Shown piece after piece: positions 12,801 to 26,900 of a DNA stretch of 64,000 nucleotides. Every line of letters starts with the position of its first letter. Positions within the stretch are counted from its first letter, which is position 1. A model generated the notes under the pieces. That model was not told where the DNA came from, did not search any database, and saw only the letters and a list, made by a program, of their open reading frames with translations. The stretch spans positions 434,001 to 498,000 of the forward strand of contig OY725497.1 in NCBI GenBank assembly GCA_963281255.1. The letters run 5' to 3'. Position numbers and translations under genes: made by a program. The DNA comes from Aphrocallistes beatrix (lineage: Eukaryota > Porifera > Hexactinellida > Sceptrulophora > Aphrocallistidae).

Positions 12801-15800
12801 AGTTTTAGATTGTCGACGTCTGTTTTAGAGAGAATTACTTGTACTGAAGTAGTGTCGATCTCTTGAATGCTTGTAAATCTTTGAAGCTGGTAAGAGGGAC
12901 AGATCATGCTTCTGTTTGAGAAGGTATAGTTGCTTGGGTAACTAGTGAGCACCATACGTTCTGGTTTGAATGAAGTTGTATCAACAACCTCATCAAATGT
13001 GAGATTCATTAAACCACGATTAAGGTCCAAAGTAAAATTAACGAATTTAGGTGAAGAAGTATCTAATGTGTAAGTAAAGGCAGGAACGGCATCTGGGAAA
13101 TTGCTAACTAGAACATTTCGACTCATGTCATAACCCCCGTTTGACATGATCGAGATGAAAGAATCGGACAAACTTGTAGCTAGCAGTCTGTTAAACTTAA
13201 TCTCGTTTAAGTCCTCAGAGCTAATAATCACAGTGACAATGTAATCGTATAAGCTATTGTAAACCATGGATGTATCTAGTATAACTTGTTCTGTGGAGAA
13301 TGGTGCAGCGGTGAGGAGGAATCGAGATAGATCGAGACTGCTTGCATTTATAGTTTCTGAGAAAGTAAGCTTCATAACGCCGTTATTTATATCTAAGCTA
13401 AAGTTTGTCAGGATGGGTGAAATAGTGTCAGGAGAGACAACAGTCGCTTTTAAACGCTCGTTTACGCTCAGTTCTTCAAGTTGGTTATCACTCATATCAG
13501 TAATGTTGTTGATTGTTAGGTAGAGATAAGTATTGTCAATTGAGGTCCCAAGATTAGTAAGCCTTTTTATATCATTTAAATCTTCAGTACTCAATGTGAT
13601 TCTTATGATAGAAGAAAAAGATTGTGAAGAACTGGTGGGCCCGCTTAGGAAGTTCCTCGTCGTCAATTGGAATGAAACATTGCTATTTCCCCCGAGAAGG
13701 ACAACGTAGGATGGCGTGAAGGTTGGTGCATATATCGTCTCAGTGAAGAATATCTCGATGACTCCATTATCAAGATCTAACTGGAAGGCAGTGGCGATGG
13801 GAGGAGTTGTGTCTGGTGTGAATGTTGATACTAGCCTCGCATTCCCTGCAGTCAAAGCTATAACATCTATCCGAGGATCTGACACTAAACTTGGATGAAA
13901 AAAATGGCTGATGAAATCAGCAGCCATCGCTATGAATGTATTGCTACGCATGCTAGCAATGTTAGGTCTGGCTTTTACAGCATTTAGGTCATCCAATGTG
14001 AGAGTTATGTTAATACTGAACCCATCTTGGGTGGTCACATTCCCGTCAGTTAGTGAATATGCTCCGGCGAGAGCATTAGCACTGCCTTGAAATTGGAGAA
14101 ATTGTGGGAGTGCTGTGTCTGCTCTGATAACTTGAGAGAACGTCAAGCTCAGGAGACCTGAATTCAGATCTAAATCGAACTTTTCAAGAACAGGAGCGTT
14201 GGTATCTATGCTTATAGAGGAAGCAGAGAGTCCGTTAGAACGAGTTCTCCCAATAAGCGGGTTTCCCTGCATGTCGAGGATAGTACCATTCGCTAGAGAC
14301 AGGAAAGTACTTGTAGTAGCCTCTCCAATCATACTTAGCTCCAGTGCGAGATAATCCGAGGGAAGAAGATGAATGGTGAGACTGGTTTTTGCACTACTCA
14401 CGTAGTTGACCCGCTCATATCCAGCGAGGGAATGTGTTTCTGCTTGAGAAGAAGTAGCATCCTGAGTAAGTTGCAGAGTTAAGTCCTCTACAATCAGGGA
14501 GGAAATATTTACCGGTTCAGAGAATGATAGTACTATAGTCCGATCATTCAGATTTAGGATCGTGAATTCTACAAGAGTGGGTCTGGAATCATCAGCAATA
14601 TAAGAATACGCCTGTAGAGCATTTATTCCATTAAGTCGAGGAACAATTGGGTTGCCTGATAAATCATTGAGGAAGGTAGAATCATAAGATATCCAAGTTG
14701 TGTTGATAGAATGAGCCAAGAACTCGAGAGCTTGAATTGCTCTGTAGTCTGACAGAGTCAAGCGAATTGAAACGATGTAAAAGTTGTCTGATGAACTCGT
14801 GCCATCTGTAAGTGTGAAACTCTGATTAGCGGAAAAGTAATCCTGTAAAGTCAGCTTCGTAAAATCTATAGAGGAAACAAGAATGGATTCATCAAAAGTT
14901 AGAGAGAAGTTTCCAGGTGTGAAACTCATATCCAAAGAGAAAGCAATAAGGTTGGGTGGTATTTCATCGGGTGTATATGAATCAACAAGTCGGTATGATA
15001 CTGGTACCAGAGAGTTATTGTCCATGTCCCTGATCAGAGAAGAGGTAGAGCTGAGAAAGCTATTGGATCTTGTTGTGTAAAGATTAGTTATACGTTTGAT
15101 TTGGTCTAGCTCTTCTGGAGTGAGAGAAAACTTGAGAGTCAGTCCATTAACACCAGTTAGGATACTGCCTCCTGTTATGGAGAAATCGGTCGAAGGAGGA
15201 GCAAAGAAGTGGTGAAGTGTTAGAGCTGAGACGGAAACTGTTGAAACACGGACAGTCTCAGAAAAGGTTAGATCAAACACTGCACTGGACATATTGACAG
15301 AAAATCCAATCAATTCAGGACCGGTGGAATCTGGATTGTATGCGACAACTTTGAAACCATTTCGAGGAACTACAGGATTATCTTCCATATCTGTGATCAG
15401 GTTAGATGAAAAATTCATATAACAATCATCGCCAGCCATTATCCGAGTGCAGATCTCGAGCAGTTTGATAGTATCCAAATCGTCCACGCTGAGGCGGAAA
15501 GCAATGTGTATGGAATCTGGACTGAGAATCGTTGCATTAATGAGTGTGTGGTAACGAAGTGGGAAAGAATTTGAGTTGAGAGATATTTCTGAAATATTTA
15601 GTGACATACTAAGAGCAGTCTCGTCAAATGTAAGATTAACAAGCCCAGTGTTAAGATCTAGACTCCAGGAGACCATATTAGGAGGTGTGGTATCATTTGT
15701 TAGAGAGGAGATTGGCCGAGGTTGAGACATAGCAATAGGGACCACTTCATTCTCGTCTTGATCATTCACTAAATCGGCAGTAATCGATATGTAAGTATTG

Positions 15801-17984
15801 TTAATGTCAGTAGCAAGTTTCGTCAGGCGTTTAATTTCGTTAAGGTCGTTGATTGAGAGCTGGAATAAGATCTCCGGGTTGTCATAACTAGAAGTGCTAC
15901 CACCACTCAATCTGATGGAATTTTCCTGTACAAAAGGGACATCTCCTTGAAATGAGATTGCAGATGGGGAGAGAGAAGTGGCATTGACAGTTTCTGAGAA
16001 TTGAAGTGTCAGCAATCCAGAGTTTATATCTAAGCTGAAAGATGAAAGTTCTGGTCTCGTGGCATCAGATACATACACTTGCACGGGAGCAGCTGTTCCT
16101 GGGGTTAAAGCAACAAGTTGGTTATCTCTAAAATCGAAAGCAGAAGTATTTGTCATGTAAAGATACGTGCTTGAATTAGAAGCAGCAACCAATTCCATAC
16201 TCTTCAGAATGTTCAATTGATCCCTTATAAGAGTGAGGGAGATAACAGGAGGGTGCCCTGGATAAAAATTGGTGCCAATTGGAGGAACTGCAGTTCCATC
16301 AATATGCAGAAAACTCCTAGAATTGTCAAAACGATTGGGATCGGTCGAATTAATATTAGGTAAAGAAAGGGATGTTTCGAACATTGTCGCTGCAAGCGTT
16401 AGGCGAGATGGATATATAGTTCTTATCACTTCAGAGAAAGTTAAGTTGAGAATACCAGAGTTCATGTCCAAGCTGAAAGAAATTAGGGTAGGCCTTGTCA
16501 TGTCCTGGCTGGGGTAGAGAGGGTAAGGAGATACAGAAATAACACCAGTCGTATTGATTGGATTATTATTCATATCAAGGATGGCAGAAGTCATAAGTTG
16601 TATACTACAGTCTGTTAGTGTATCTCCGCGACACAATTCGTTTCTCTTTATCAGGTTAATATCATAATCATCTAGAAACATTGAAATAACATCACCATCA
16701 CGTAGAACAACCAGGCCGGCAGTCAGTCGATGGAGGAAGTTAGAAGGGAGATATCGCTGTAATGTTATTAGTGTAGTATTGAGGGAAGCTGCATTTACTG
16801 TTTCAGAAAAGCTAAGATTTAGCTGCGGGGAATCGATGTCTAGGGAGAAGCTTGAGAGAGTTGGCGGTGTGCTGTCTTGGATGAAACCTGAAGTTTGTTT
16901 TGCTCGACCATTCTCTACGGGAACAAGGTAGTTCTGCTGCATGTCGTGAATAGCACTAGTTCGTGCTGTGATAAATGTATTATCGCTTGAGGTAGCCAGA
17001 TCCGTTCTGCGCTTAACTTCATTCAAATCAAAATTAGATATTCTGACCCATATTATCGGCCCGAATTTTGTTGTGATTCCCATTGATGTAGAAAGTGAGA
17101 CGGATAAATTACTGAATTCTACATCGACCTCAGGCTGGAGAGAAATATCTGAAGTGTTCAGAGACGCGGGGTACACTGTCTCAGAGAATGAAAGAACAAG
17201 AATGCCAGTGTTCATGTTAATATCAAATACATTGAGTACGGGCGGAGTTCTATCAACAGTGTATTCGTCTGCTAGACGAGCATTAAGTCCGTTAATCAGT
17301 GGGATCACTTGGTGCAAGCTCATATCTTGAATAGCAGTGGCGTCCATCACAAGGTATGAGGTCAGGTTAGACTCAGCGATACGCAGAGATTTGATATTGT
17401 TCATGTCGTTCAGCGTGATGTTGAAGATAACTGTAGGCAAATTATCCGTGTTTACGATGTAACCATTTGTCAGTCTGTAGGACTTATCCATAATTGAAGT
17501 CGTGTCAGAAACGGCCTGGATGGTAAAGGCTGTGAAATTAATACTACTAATATTCATTGTCTCTGAAAAGGAAAGAGTTATTTGGTCTGCATCCATGTCA
17601 AGATGGAAAAAACGCAGCCGAGGAGCGTTGTCATCACAAGCAGGAGAAGTTGCTGATAGGGCTCTAGTTCTGTCAATAGGAACGATCGGATTGAACCTGA
17701 TATCACTTATGAAGCTCGATGTAATGCTAATGAAGAGGTCATTTCTGCACGTGAACAAGTCTGGGAGCTGTTTGATTCTGTTCAAATCCTGCTCTGTTAT
17801 CTCAATAACAAGCATTAGACCGTATGTGACAGAGGATTCGGCAGCAGTGAGCGTGTAGAAGGAACTGGGCACAGAGAGGTTGGAAGAAGATTGGAATGTA
17901 ATCTCCGAGGTAGAGAGTGTGTCGATGTTTACCGGCTCATCGAAATTGAGACGAAGAATACTGGTGTTTGAGTCTGCTGTAAAT
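344..17984 (-). CDS. Giant gene exon 14 (17,641 nt, terminal)
   Basis: One uninterrupted frame of about 5,880 codons encodes some 43 units, then three IPT/TIG domains and a Calx-beta-like tail, ending at the stop at 344-346. The exon begins at the acceptor TTTAG|A (17984), completing the split Ser codon from exon 13. A coding exon of this size is exceptional for any animal gene. The unbroken frame across diverged repeats shows the whole array is under coding constraint. Confidence 0.88.
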
Positions 17985-20900
17985 CTAAAGGAAATAATAT
18001 TAAAAATAAAAAAGCAACACAAAGTTACCTTATGGTGATAGTAGTTGTACAATTTAACTTACGAAGTTAGCTTAGGAGAGGTTGTATCTGGTATAAAGCT
18101 GATCATTTGTAACTGCGCAGGTTCAGAAAGTAAACGATCATCTGATAGATCCGTCACAGCTCCGACTGCCAGAGTGAAACTTGTGTTTGTATTGTTAGTA
18201 AATAGGGATGAAAGTGCTTTTAAATTATCAAAGTCAAATTTCTCGAGGGTGAAATTAAATTTCGTTGAATCATCCGTGACGTCAGAGAGAGTGCCGAGTT
18301 GTAGAGTGTAGGTCTCCACAGAGGTAGAGAAAGTTACTTTTGTGGGTATGAAGGAACTGATGTCAATGGTCTCATCAAACGTAAGTGACAAAATACCGAC
18401 ATCAAAATCAAAATCGAACTGAGTCAGAACTGGCTGAGAAGAGTCCTTAACATACACATTAACCTGCTGAGCTACCCCATTCATAATAGCCAATATCGGT
18501 AATCCAGACATATCAGACAGAGCTGTTGATTTAAGAGTAATGAAAGTATTGCCACGACGAGTCGCGACAAGAGTACGTTTCTTAATTTCATTCGTATCGA
18601 TAGATCCAAGGTTGAGGACAATATAAGGCCCGTTGACACTAACTGTGGTTGTTCCTTCTGGTGCACTGAGGCCGTGTTGTAGCGTGTATTTAGTCTCGCC
18701 TGTCTGATTAACAGTATAATAAGATTGAAGGGAGATTCGTGAAATATTTAGAGTCGAAACGTTCACAGATTCAGAGAAATAAAGGGTGAGGGTATTCGTG
18801 TTCATGTCAAGGTTGAACGATGTAAGATTGGGGTTGGTGAGGTCTGGGTCGAATTGTGATGCCATAAGAGGAAGATTTGAAATGTTCAGTTGATTGGAGA
18901 AAGGATCTCGAATAGAATTAGCAGTGAGGAGAAGAAATGCATTAGAAGTCTGCGTAAAGAGGTCGGACAACACTTTCACTTCATTTAACTCGCCATTCGA
19001 TAACTTCACATACAGTTGCGTGGTTCCATCAGTGGATATCTGGCTGTCAGCGGGAAACTGAAGGGAATAATTAATTGAAGGTTGGTCTGAATTTAGGAAA
19101 GAAAAGCTTGTGTATAAAGTTGAAGGAGCGTCGATTGTCTCATCAAATGTTAACGCTATTAAACCGCTGTTCAAATCGAAAGTGAAATTGAGTAGCTGAG
19201 GACTGGTCTGGTCTGGGAAGTAGGACAAGACAGGGAGGGGCATGTTTATTGAGATCTCAGTCAAATTATTTCCGAAAATGTCAAAAGCAGCTTCTGGCGT
19301 GGCGGAAAGGAAAGTATTATTAGGAAGAGTCGCGAGATAGCGCAGAGCTTTGATTTCATTGAGATCACGTGTTGAAATGTGAATAGTGATTGTAGGCGGA
19401 TGTCCTGGACCATCTAGAGACGGGCCAGAAACATCGAATGTGGTTAGTAAGTTGTAGGATTGATTGACTGCGTTGTTAACTCCATTAGAGAGCTTGAAGT
19501 AGCGCTTGAAAGGAGAGAGCTTGAAAATAGTTTCTGTAAACGTAACATCAAGAAGACCAGTATTCATATCAAGTTCAAAATTGACTATTTCCGGGTGCGT
19601 AGTGTCATTTATGTAATTAGTTACTGGCCGTGTCTCATTCCTACCTTCATATAGAGGCGTTACTACATTCCCACTCATGTCTCGGATGATGGCTGGTAAG
19701 AAGAGGAAAGACGTATCTAAGCTATAAGCAACTGTCCTAATATAGTTGAGTTGATTGACATCCTGCCTGCTTAGCATCAACGTGATAACAGGATTGTCTG
19801 TACTGTTAGACGAACTGTTGACAAGGGAATACTGAGGAGGTAGCAGTGTACTGGAAGAACTATTGAAGAAGAGGACATTCATGTTGTTTATCTGTAGTGT
19901 GTTCACATCAACTGTCTCAGTAAAATATAGTGTGAGGAGGGCATTATCTAGATCTAACAGGATTGCTATAATATCTGGTGGAGTTGTATCGTTTGTAAAG
20001 TTAGATGTCATCTGAGCTGAAGAGTTTGAGATAGGTATAATCGGATTCATGTTCATATCACGAGCGAAACTATTATCAAAGAAAATATTAGTGTTTAGGA
20101 GGTTAGTGGCCAGATTTCTCATCAGTTTTATCTGGTTGAGATCCGAGAGGCTAATGTTGATGCTTATAATGTGACTGTCTCGTGTTTGGATAGCCCCTGC
20201 AGTGAGTTGGTAATAGGAAGAGCCATTAGAGATGTATCGGCTAGAAGATATGATTAGAGAGGCTGGGTTTACAGATGAAGCTAGAATTGTTTCAGAAAAA
20301 GACAGCAACAAATTTCCAGCATCCAAATCGAAATCAAAGCTAAGCAGATAAGGAGCAGTTAAGTCCTGAGAAAAGTTTCTGGCCATGAGAGCTTGAGTGA
20401 TACTTATTTCAGTGATGTAATTATTGTTCATGTCCGTGACCAAATCCGGTGGGAAGGAGATGAATGTGTTAGCGCTAGATGTTGCAAGATTGAGGTGAAA
20501 TTTAATCACATTCAGAATCTCTACACCTAAGTCCACATATAGTACATAATCGTTAACAAGACGGGTGCTGCAGTTGAATATTTTGATTTGGAGAGAGGAG
20601 AGTGAATCAGCATTTGAGAGGGTGAGTGCCTCACAATTAAGAGAAGAAGCATTCATTACTTCATCGAACTCAAATGTGAAAAAATTGTCGTTTAAGTCTA
20701 GGTCGAAATAGCTCATATTGGGAGCTGTTAAGTCGGGATAGAAGTTTATTGTTCTAAGACTATCAGTATTGAGAGTTGGCTGCACATAGTTTGAGTTCAT
20801 GTCTCTGATCAGATTGGAAGAATGCGATAGATAAGTGGACTGGTTGGAAACTGCGAGAGTTGTTATTAGTTTTATCGCATTTAGGTCCAACCAACCGATT

Positions 20901-23900
20901 CTAACTGTGACAACAGTAGAGTTGAGGTTTTGGTTCAGAGAAGAGTAGAGTGGGTACACCCCTCCCCTTAGGGTCCAGGAATTTCCTAAATTTCTCTGAG
21001 ACTGTATAGTGATTTGACTCACATTGATTGAAAACGCATTCACTGACTCATCAAAAGTTAATGTCAACATTTCAGAGTTAAGATCGAGAATAAAGTTTAC
21101 CAACTGCGGTCTTACAAAATCGCCATAGAACTCACTTGCTTGTTTTCCAGCATTCTCAAGAACAACGTAATTTCTATTCAGATCCAAAATCAAGTATTGA
21201 ACAAATGTAATAAAACTATCGTTCATCTCTGTAAAAAGAGAAGTGTCCAACTTGATGGAATTGAGGTCTGAAATAAGAAGTCGAAAATCGATAACAAGAG
21301 AGTTGTAATAAGTTATTATTTTCCCTCCGCTAAGCATATATCCGGGACTAGGTGCCACAGATGGGTGAAAGGAGAGGAGGGAGGGGTTAAAAGACGAGAA
21401 ATTTACTATCTCTGAGAAGGTAAGACTTAAAATTTCTGTTGTGAGGTTGACTGCGAACTCTGTTAGAACAGGTTCAGTGTCATCAGGAGTGAACATCAGA
21501 ACTTGCTTCGAATTATTTGATAAGATGGACTCCACCGTATTGTAATTCATATCAGAAATGAAGGCAGAAGAAAAGAATATAAAAGTATTTGTCCTACTTG
21601 TCGCGATGGTAGTCATATTCTTGATAGAGTTGAGGTCGTTTGCGGATAAAGTGAGACTAATGACTGTATTGTCAGAGAGAGATTGATTGCCTGATATAAC
21701 TCTATAGGAGGCCAGACCAAATGTTGTGTTCGCATATCTAACATTCTGAATCCAAATCTGAGCTGGATCGAGAGAAGATGCATTGACAGTCTCGTCGAAA
21801 GTAAAATGGAATGTCCCCGTGTCCATTTCAAGATCATAGTATAATAAGATAGGCCGGGTTCGATCAGGAATAAAACTTTCAACTTGTAAGGCGTTGGAAA
21901 TAGGAATGGGATTAACTGCTCGCCCAAGCGTATCTGTAATGAAACTAGACGTAATGGACACAAAAGTGTTTTCAATTCCTGTAGCTAAATCTCTCCTCCG
22001 TTTTATTTCATTCAGATCATCAATGGAGACGCTAGCATTCAAAATTGGTACCGGATCGTCTGAATGAGTCACGAGAGTGAGTGTATAGTATTGAAATGAA
22101 GAGGTCATATTATTCTGTCCACTGACAAATGTCAAATAGTTCTCTGCTAGCCTGGAGCCATCGACTGTTTCAGAAAAGCTAAAAGTTAGAAGCCCAGAAT
22201 CAAGTGAAAAATTGAAGGATTGGAGCGTAGGTCTCGTAGTATCTGGAGTGAATCCCCCGCTCGGTGTTAGCCCTGGATATGAACAGTTCATCTCTAACAC
22301 ATAGAGGTCACTCTGATCGAGAATAGTACTCTGTTTAAAATTGAGATATACTGACGAAATATCGGCTGCGATACCTAGAGCTTTCAAATTATTCAGATCG
22401 TACAGAGTTATGTAGAATTTTAGAAAAGTGGAATAAAAGAAAGTCGTGTTCCATTTCGTTGTATTTCCAAACCCACCAGGGGCGTCACCTGTATTCCCAA
22501 TATCTTGACTGTCATAAACCGCATTAGCAGTGTCTATAACACAGCCAGTGAGTTGGTAGGAATTGTTGCAAAATCGTTTTTCTGAAAGATAAATATCTGA
22601 ACAACGGAAAGATGAAATGTTCACAGTCTCGGAAAAGGAGAGAGTCAGTGAGCCGTTATCCATATCAAGATTGTAAGTAAGGATAGAAGGACGACCCATG
22701 TCTGGATACAGTCTCGAGGCTCCCAGTGCAAATCCGTTTTCTAGAGGTACAATCAAATTACGACTTAGATCTGTAAGAAACTGAGGAGAAATCGATACAT
22801 ATGATGTAAACATTGTCGTATATAACGAGTCGATACGTTTGATTTCATCTAACTCTGCAGGTGAAAATCGAATCATAAATTCTAGCCCATTGGATGGGGT
22901 TAGTACAGAGCTCTCACTGAGTTGTAGACCTGTACGAGATCTCGCAGCATTCTGAACAGTCAATCCCGGGATGTAGATAGAAGTGACATTGACAGGCTCG
23001 TCAAAATATAGTGTAAGAGTTCCACTATTCATGTCAACCATAAAATCTATTAGATTGGGACGAGTAATGTCAGGAACGACAGAAAAACTTTGTATGATGG
23101 TTCCTGCAATAATCGAGTTAGGTGTTAGGGCCATGTCCAGGATGGCTCCATATTGGAATGCTAGAAACGTATTATTTACGTTAGTAGCAAGCTCCAGGTT
23201 CAACTTAATCATATGGAGATCTTCCAAATCAATCTTCGCAATAAAAAGTGTACTGTCATTTGTAAGAGGAGTCAGAGATTGTCGTAGGGCATACTGCTGG
23301 AGAGAAAGAGAAGATATATTATCAGAAGATTGTATTGTGACCTTTGAAGCGTCGATACTAGATGCTCGCACTGTCTCGTCAAAGGAGAGAGATATTGTCT
23401 CCTGAGTGAGGTCAAATATAAATACGAGAGGTATCGGTAGGGTTGTATCTGGGGTGTATTGAGTAACAGAGACATTATTTATTGGAATGACCGGGTTTTG
23501 ATTCATATCCAATATTGTGAAATAAGTGAAACTAAGGAAAGTAGAATTTGAAGATTGAGCTAGTTGGTTGAATCTCTTAATCTCGTTAGCATCAGCTCTC
23601 CCTATTTGTATGATAACAACGAAAGAGAAGACTGTGTTAGTTGTTGAGCCTTTTGTAAGAGTAAAGGTCTGGCCAGAGTAATATATTGTCTGGCGGAGAG
23701 TTACCATGGTAGTATCTAACGAAGAAGCATTTACAGTCTCTGAGAATGTGAGAGTGAGCTGTAGAGAATCCATGTCGAGATCAAAACTGGAAAGAAAGGG
23801 TCTTGAAACGTCTGGGATAAACTCAGATGCAGGGAGAGCATTTCCGTTTAGAATAACTTGAATAAGATTCCCATTCATGTCTGTTATCGTACCTTCAAGT

Positions 23901-26900
23901 AAACGGAGATACGAATTCGTTAAGGAGGTTGCTAATGAAGGATTAGCAGTAATGGAATTGAAATCATCAAAGGAGATACTAACACTGACAATGGTCGAGT
24001 TGACCTGTCCATTTGTTAGACTGCTAGATGCCAATAAATGAGTGATAAGAGAGAGTCCCAAATGTTGTACAACAATGAGTGGAGGTTGGATCGAGTTTAT
24101 GTTGACAGTTTCATCAAAAGTTAGTGATAACAACGGAAGATCCATGTTCAATGAAAACTCTCTCAGTATTGATGGGAGTTCGTCAGGGTAGAACTTATAG
24201 GCAAGAGTGGGGGAAGACCTTAGAATGGGATATACTTGGTTCTGATTCATATCGGAAATGACGTATGGAGTGAGACTGATGCGAGTAGAAGATTGAGACA
24301 CAGCGAGCTCTGATAAGAACTTAATCCGGTTAGCATCTAGTTCCCCGATCAGAACCGTAATAACAGTCGAGTTGTCAGATTCCGTTAGTGTATATAGGGG
24401 CTGGGAACCAGGAGATAAGAGATGTGACGCTGGGTACATGCAGGTACCATTCGGTTGCGAATTGTTACAGGATTCTCCCATAGACAGGAGAGTAATTTGG
24501 CTGACATCAAGACTTGAAGAATCAATCGTTTCATCAAAAGTTAATATCAACTCAGGAGTGCTAAGGTTTAGGTTCAGGGAAAAGTTCGAGAGGCGGGGTG
24601 CAGTAATATCAGAAGTGAAGTTGGATACTTTGAGTGCAAAAGGATTGAAGATCCCTTCAACTTGGTTTTGAGACATGTCACTAATAGTTGCAGGATATGT
24701 AATAAGGAATGTGTTAGCACCGGATGTTGCAAGATCTGAGTAATACTTAATGCTATTCAAATTATCGACGTGAATTCGGAAATGAAGTACTCTGCCAAGA
24801 CCTCCAAACAGTACAGGGGTCACATCGTTCAACAGAGTTACCCGTGGAAAGATTGAATCCTCTGAATTTTGAATTGTCAAGCCACTGGCGACTAACGACG
24901 ACATGTTCATTGCTTCTGAAAATGTAAGTTTGAGGACGCCAGTGTTAAGATCGATGTCGTAGGCTAGGAGAGTTGGACGAGTCGTGTCTAGAATTAGGAG
25001 ATTGGCCCTAAAGGAGATGCTATGGGGTGTACTGACAGAAGGAACGTTTGACATGTCAACTATGGTGTTGTTAGCGATACTGAGGTAAGAATTGGAAGGG
25101 TCAGTGAAAAGATCTGATAGCAATTTGATCCTATCTAAATCAGATGCTGACAACGTAACTACGACTTCTGCTGTGTTTTGTGAATATGACAGGGATGATG
25201 GTCGGAGAGTATAGTTGGTGGAAGAGATATCTCGAGATGAATGCAGTGTAATTCCGGAAACAGAGAGAGATTGACCTTGTACCGTCTCTGAGAAAGAGAG
25301 GGTAAGGTTCCCAGAATCAAGATCGAAGTTAAAACCGGTGAGTTGGGGTTGGGTTCTGTCAATGTAGAATATGGATGCGCGAACTCCGTTATCATCTGTG
25401 ACGGGAACGAGATCGAGCCAGTTAGCATCACGCAGCAAGTCAGCTTCGATAGTAACATACGTATTGTTGATATTCGTTGCTAATGCAGTGTTGGCTTTGA
25501 CTGCATTCAGGTCAAGTAGTATTAAAACGATATCTATCATATATCCATCTGGACTCACCGTGTAGCTAGAATCAGAGAGGCGATACGAAGTGGATCGGGT
25601 CGATTGGTCCTGAAGCACGAGTGAGGAAGGCCGTAAGCTGCTTGCAACCACAACATCATCGAAGGTAAGGGATAGCACACCTGTATTGAGATTGAATGTG
25701 AAGCTGAGCAAACTTGTTGCCTTTGTATCTGAAATGATCGAAGAAACCATCAAAGGATCGGATGTTAATAACGGTTGGAGATAGTTGCCTTGCATATCAA
25801 CAATTGCATCAGCAGACACTGCAAGATATGTATTGACTCGAGTTGTTGCGATGGAAAAGTTGAACTTGAGCTGCATTATATCAGCTTGTGATAGAGCAGC
25901 ATACACGACAAACGCTCCATCAGTTCCAGTTGAAGAGCGAAGGGATAAATCTATGCCAAATTGCCGAGGACCTGATAGTATGGAGAAAGCATTAAGGTTA
26001 AAAGAAGAGGATCTAACGATCTCTGAAAAAGTGAATGAGAGTGTATCTGTTATTAGGTTTAGAGAGAATTCCGTTAAGCGTGGAGAAGTTGAATCCTCCT
26101 GAAATAAGTTGACGAGACGGACTGGAGTAATGCGGATAGGATTACCGTTCATATCAGAAACAGTACCTGTCAAGAGTCGTAGAAAAGTGTTATTCTCACG
26201 TGTCGCTAGGTTAGAGATGTTCTTAATCGAAGTTATATCATTATCAGACAGCTGTATGTGTAATGTGAGATCATTCGACGCATTCGGTCTAGATTCAGAA
26301 GTGAGTGTGTAGACAGAAGTATAGTTAACCTGTGCATTGAATAAATACACAGAAGGGGAATAAAAGGATAGAGCTCGGACAGGTTCGTCAAAGTGAAGAG
26401 ATAAAATACCGGAGTCTATATCTAGATCAAAAGTAAGCAATTGAGGAGCAGTGGTGTCGTTAACAAATGTTCTAGCATCTAACCCATTATCAATGCTGAC
26501 TTCTAAGTTGCCATTTAATTGGGGATCAAAGAACGTCCAATAAAGTAGGGAGATCCAGCAATCAAAATTGTCAGTACACAGCATATCATTCAACTTCAGA
26601 GTATTGAGGTTAGCAGTTGTCATGTTAATCGTCACGACAAGTCCTGTTTGACTTAAACTCACAGTCCCTCCACTCAGAACCAGGGACTCAAAGCTATCTT
26701 GAATATCAATATTGCGGTAGAACCGTTGGAGTCTCGCTCTGTTAGGAGGCAGGTTAAGCTGAGTGATCGGGTTCAAGGGTTCATCGAACATTAGCACCAA
26801 CTGTCCCAAATCCATATCCATCATAGAAAATTCAATTAGTCTGGGAGATTGGACATCATTATGAAACATGATAGGGGGTGATCCTTGATTTGTCGATATT

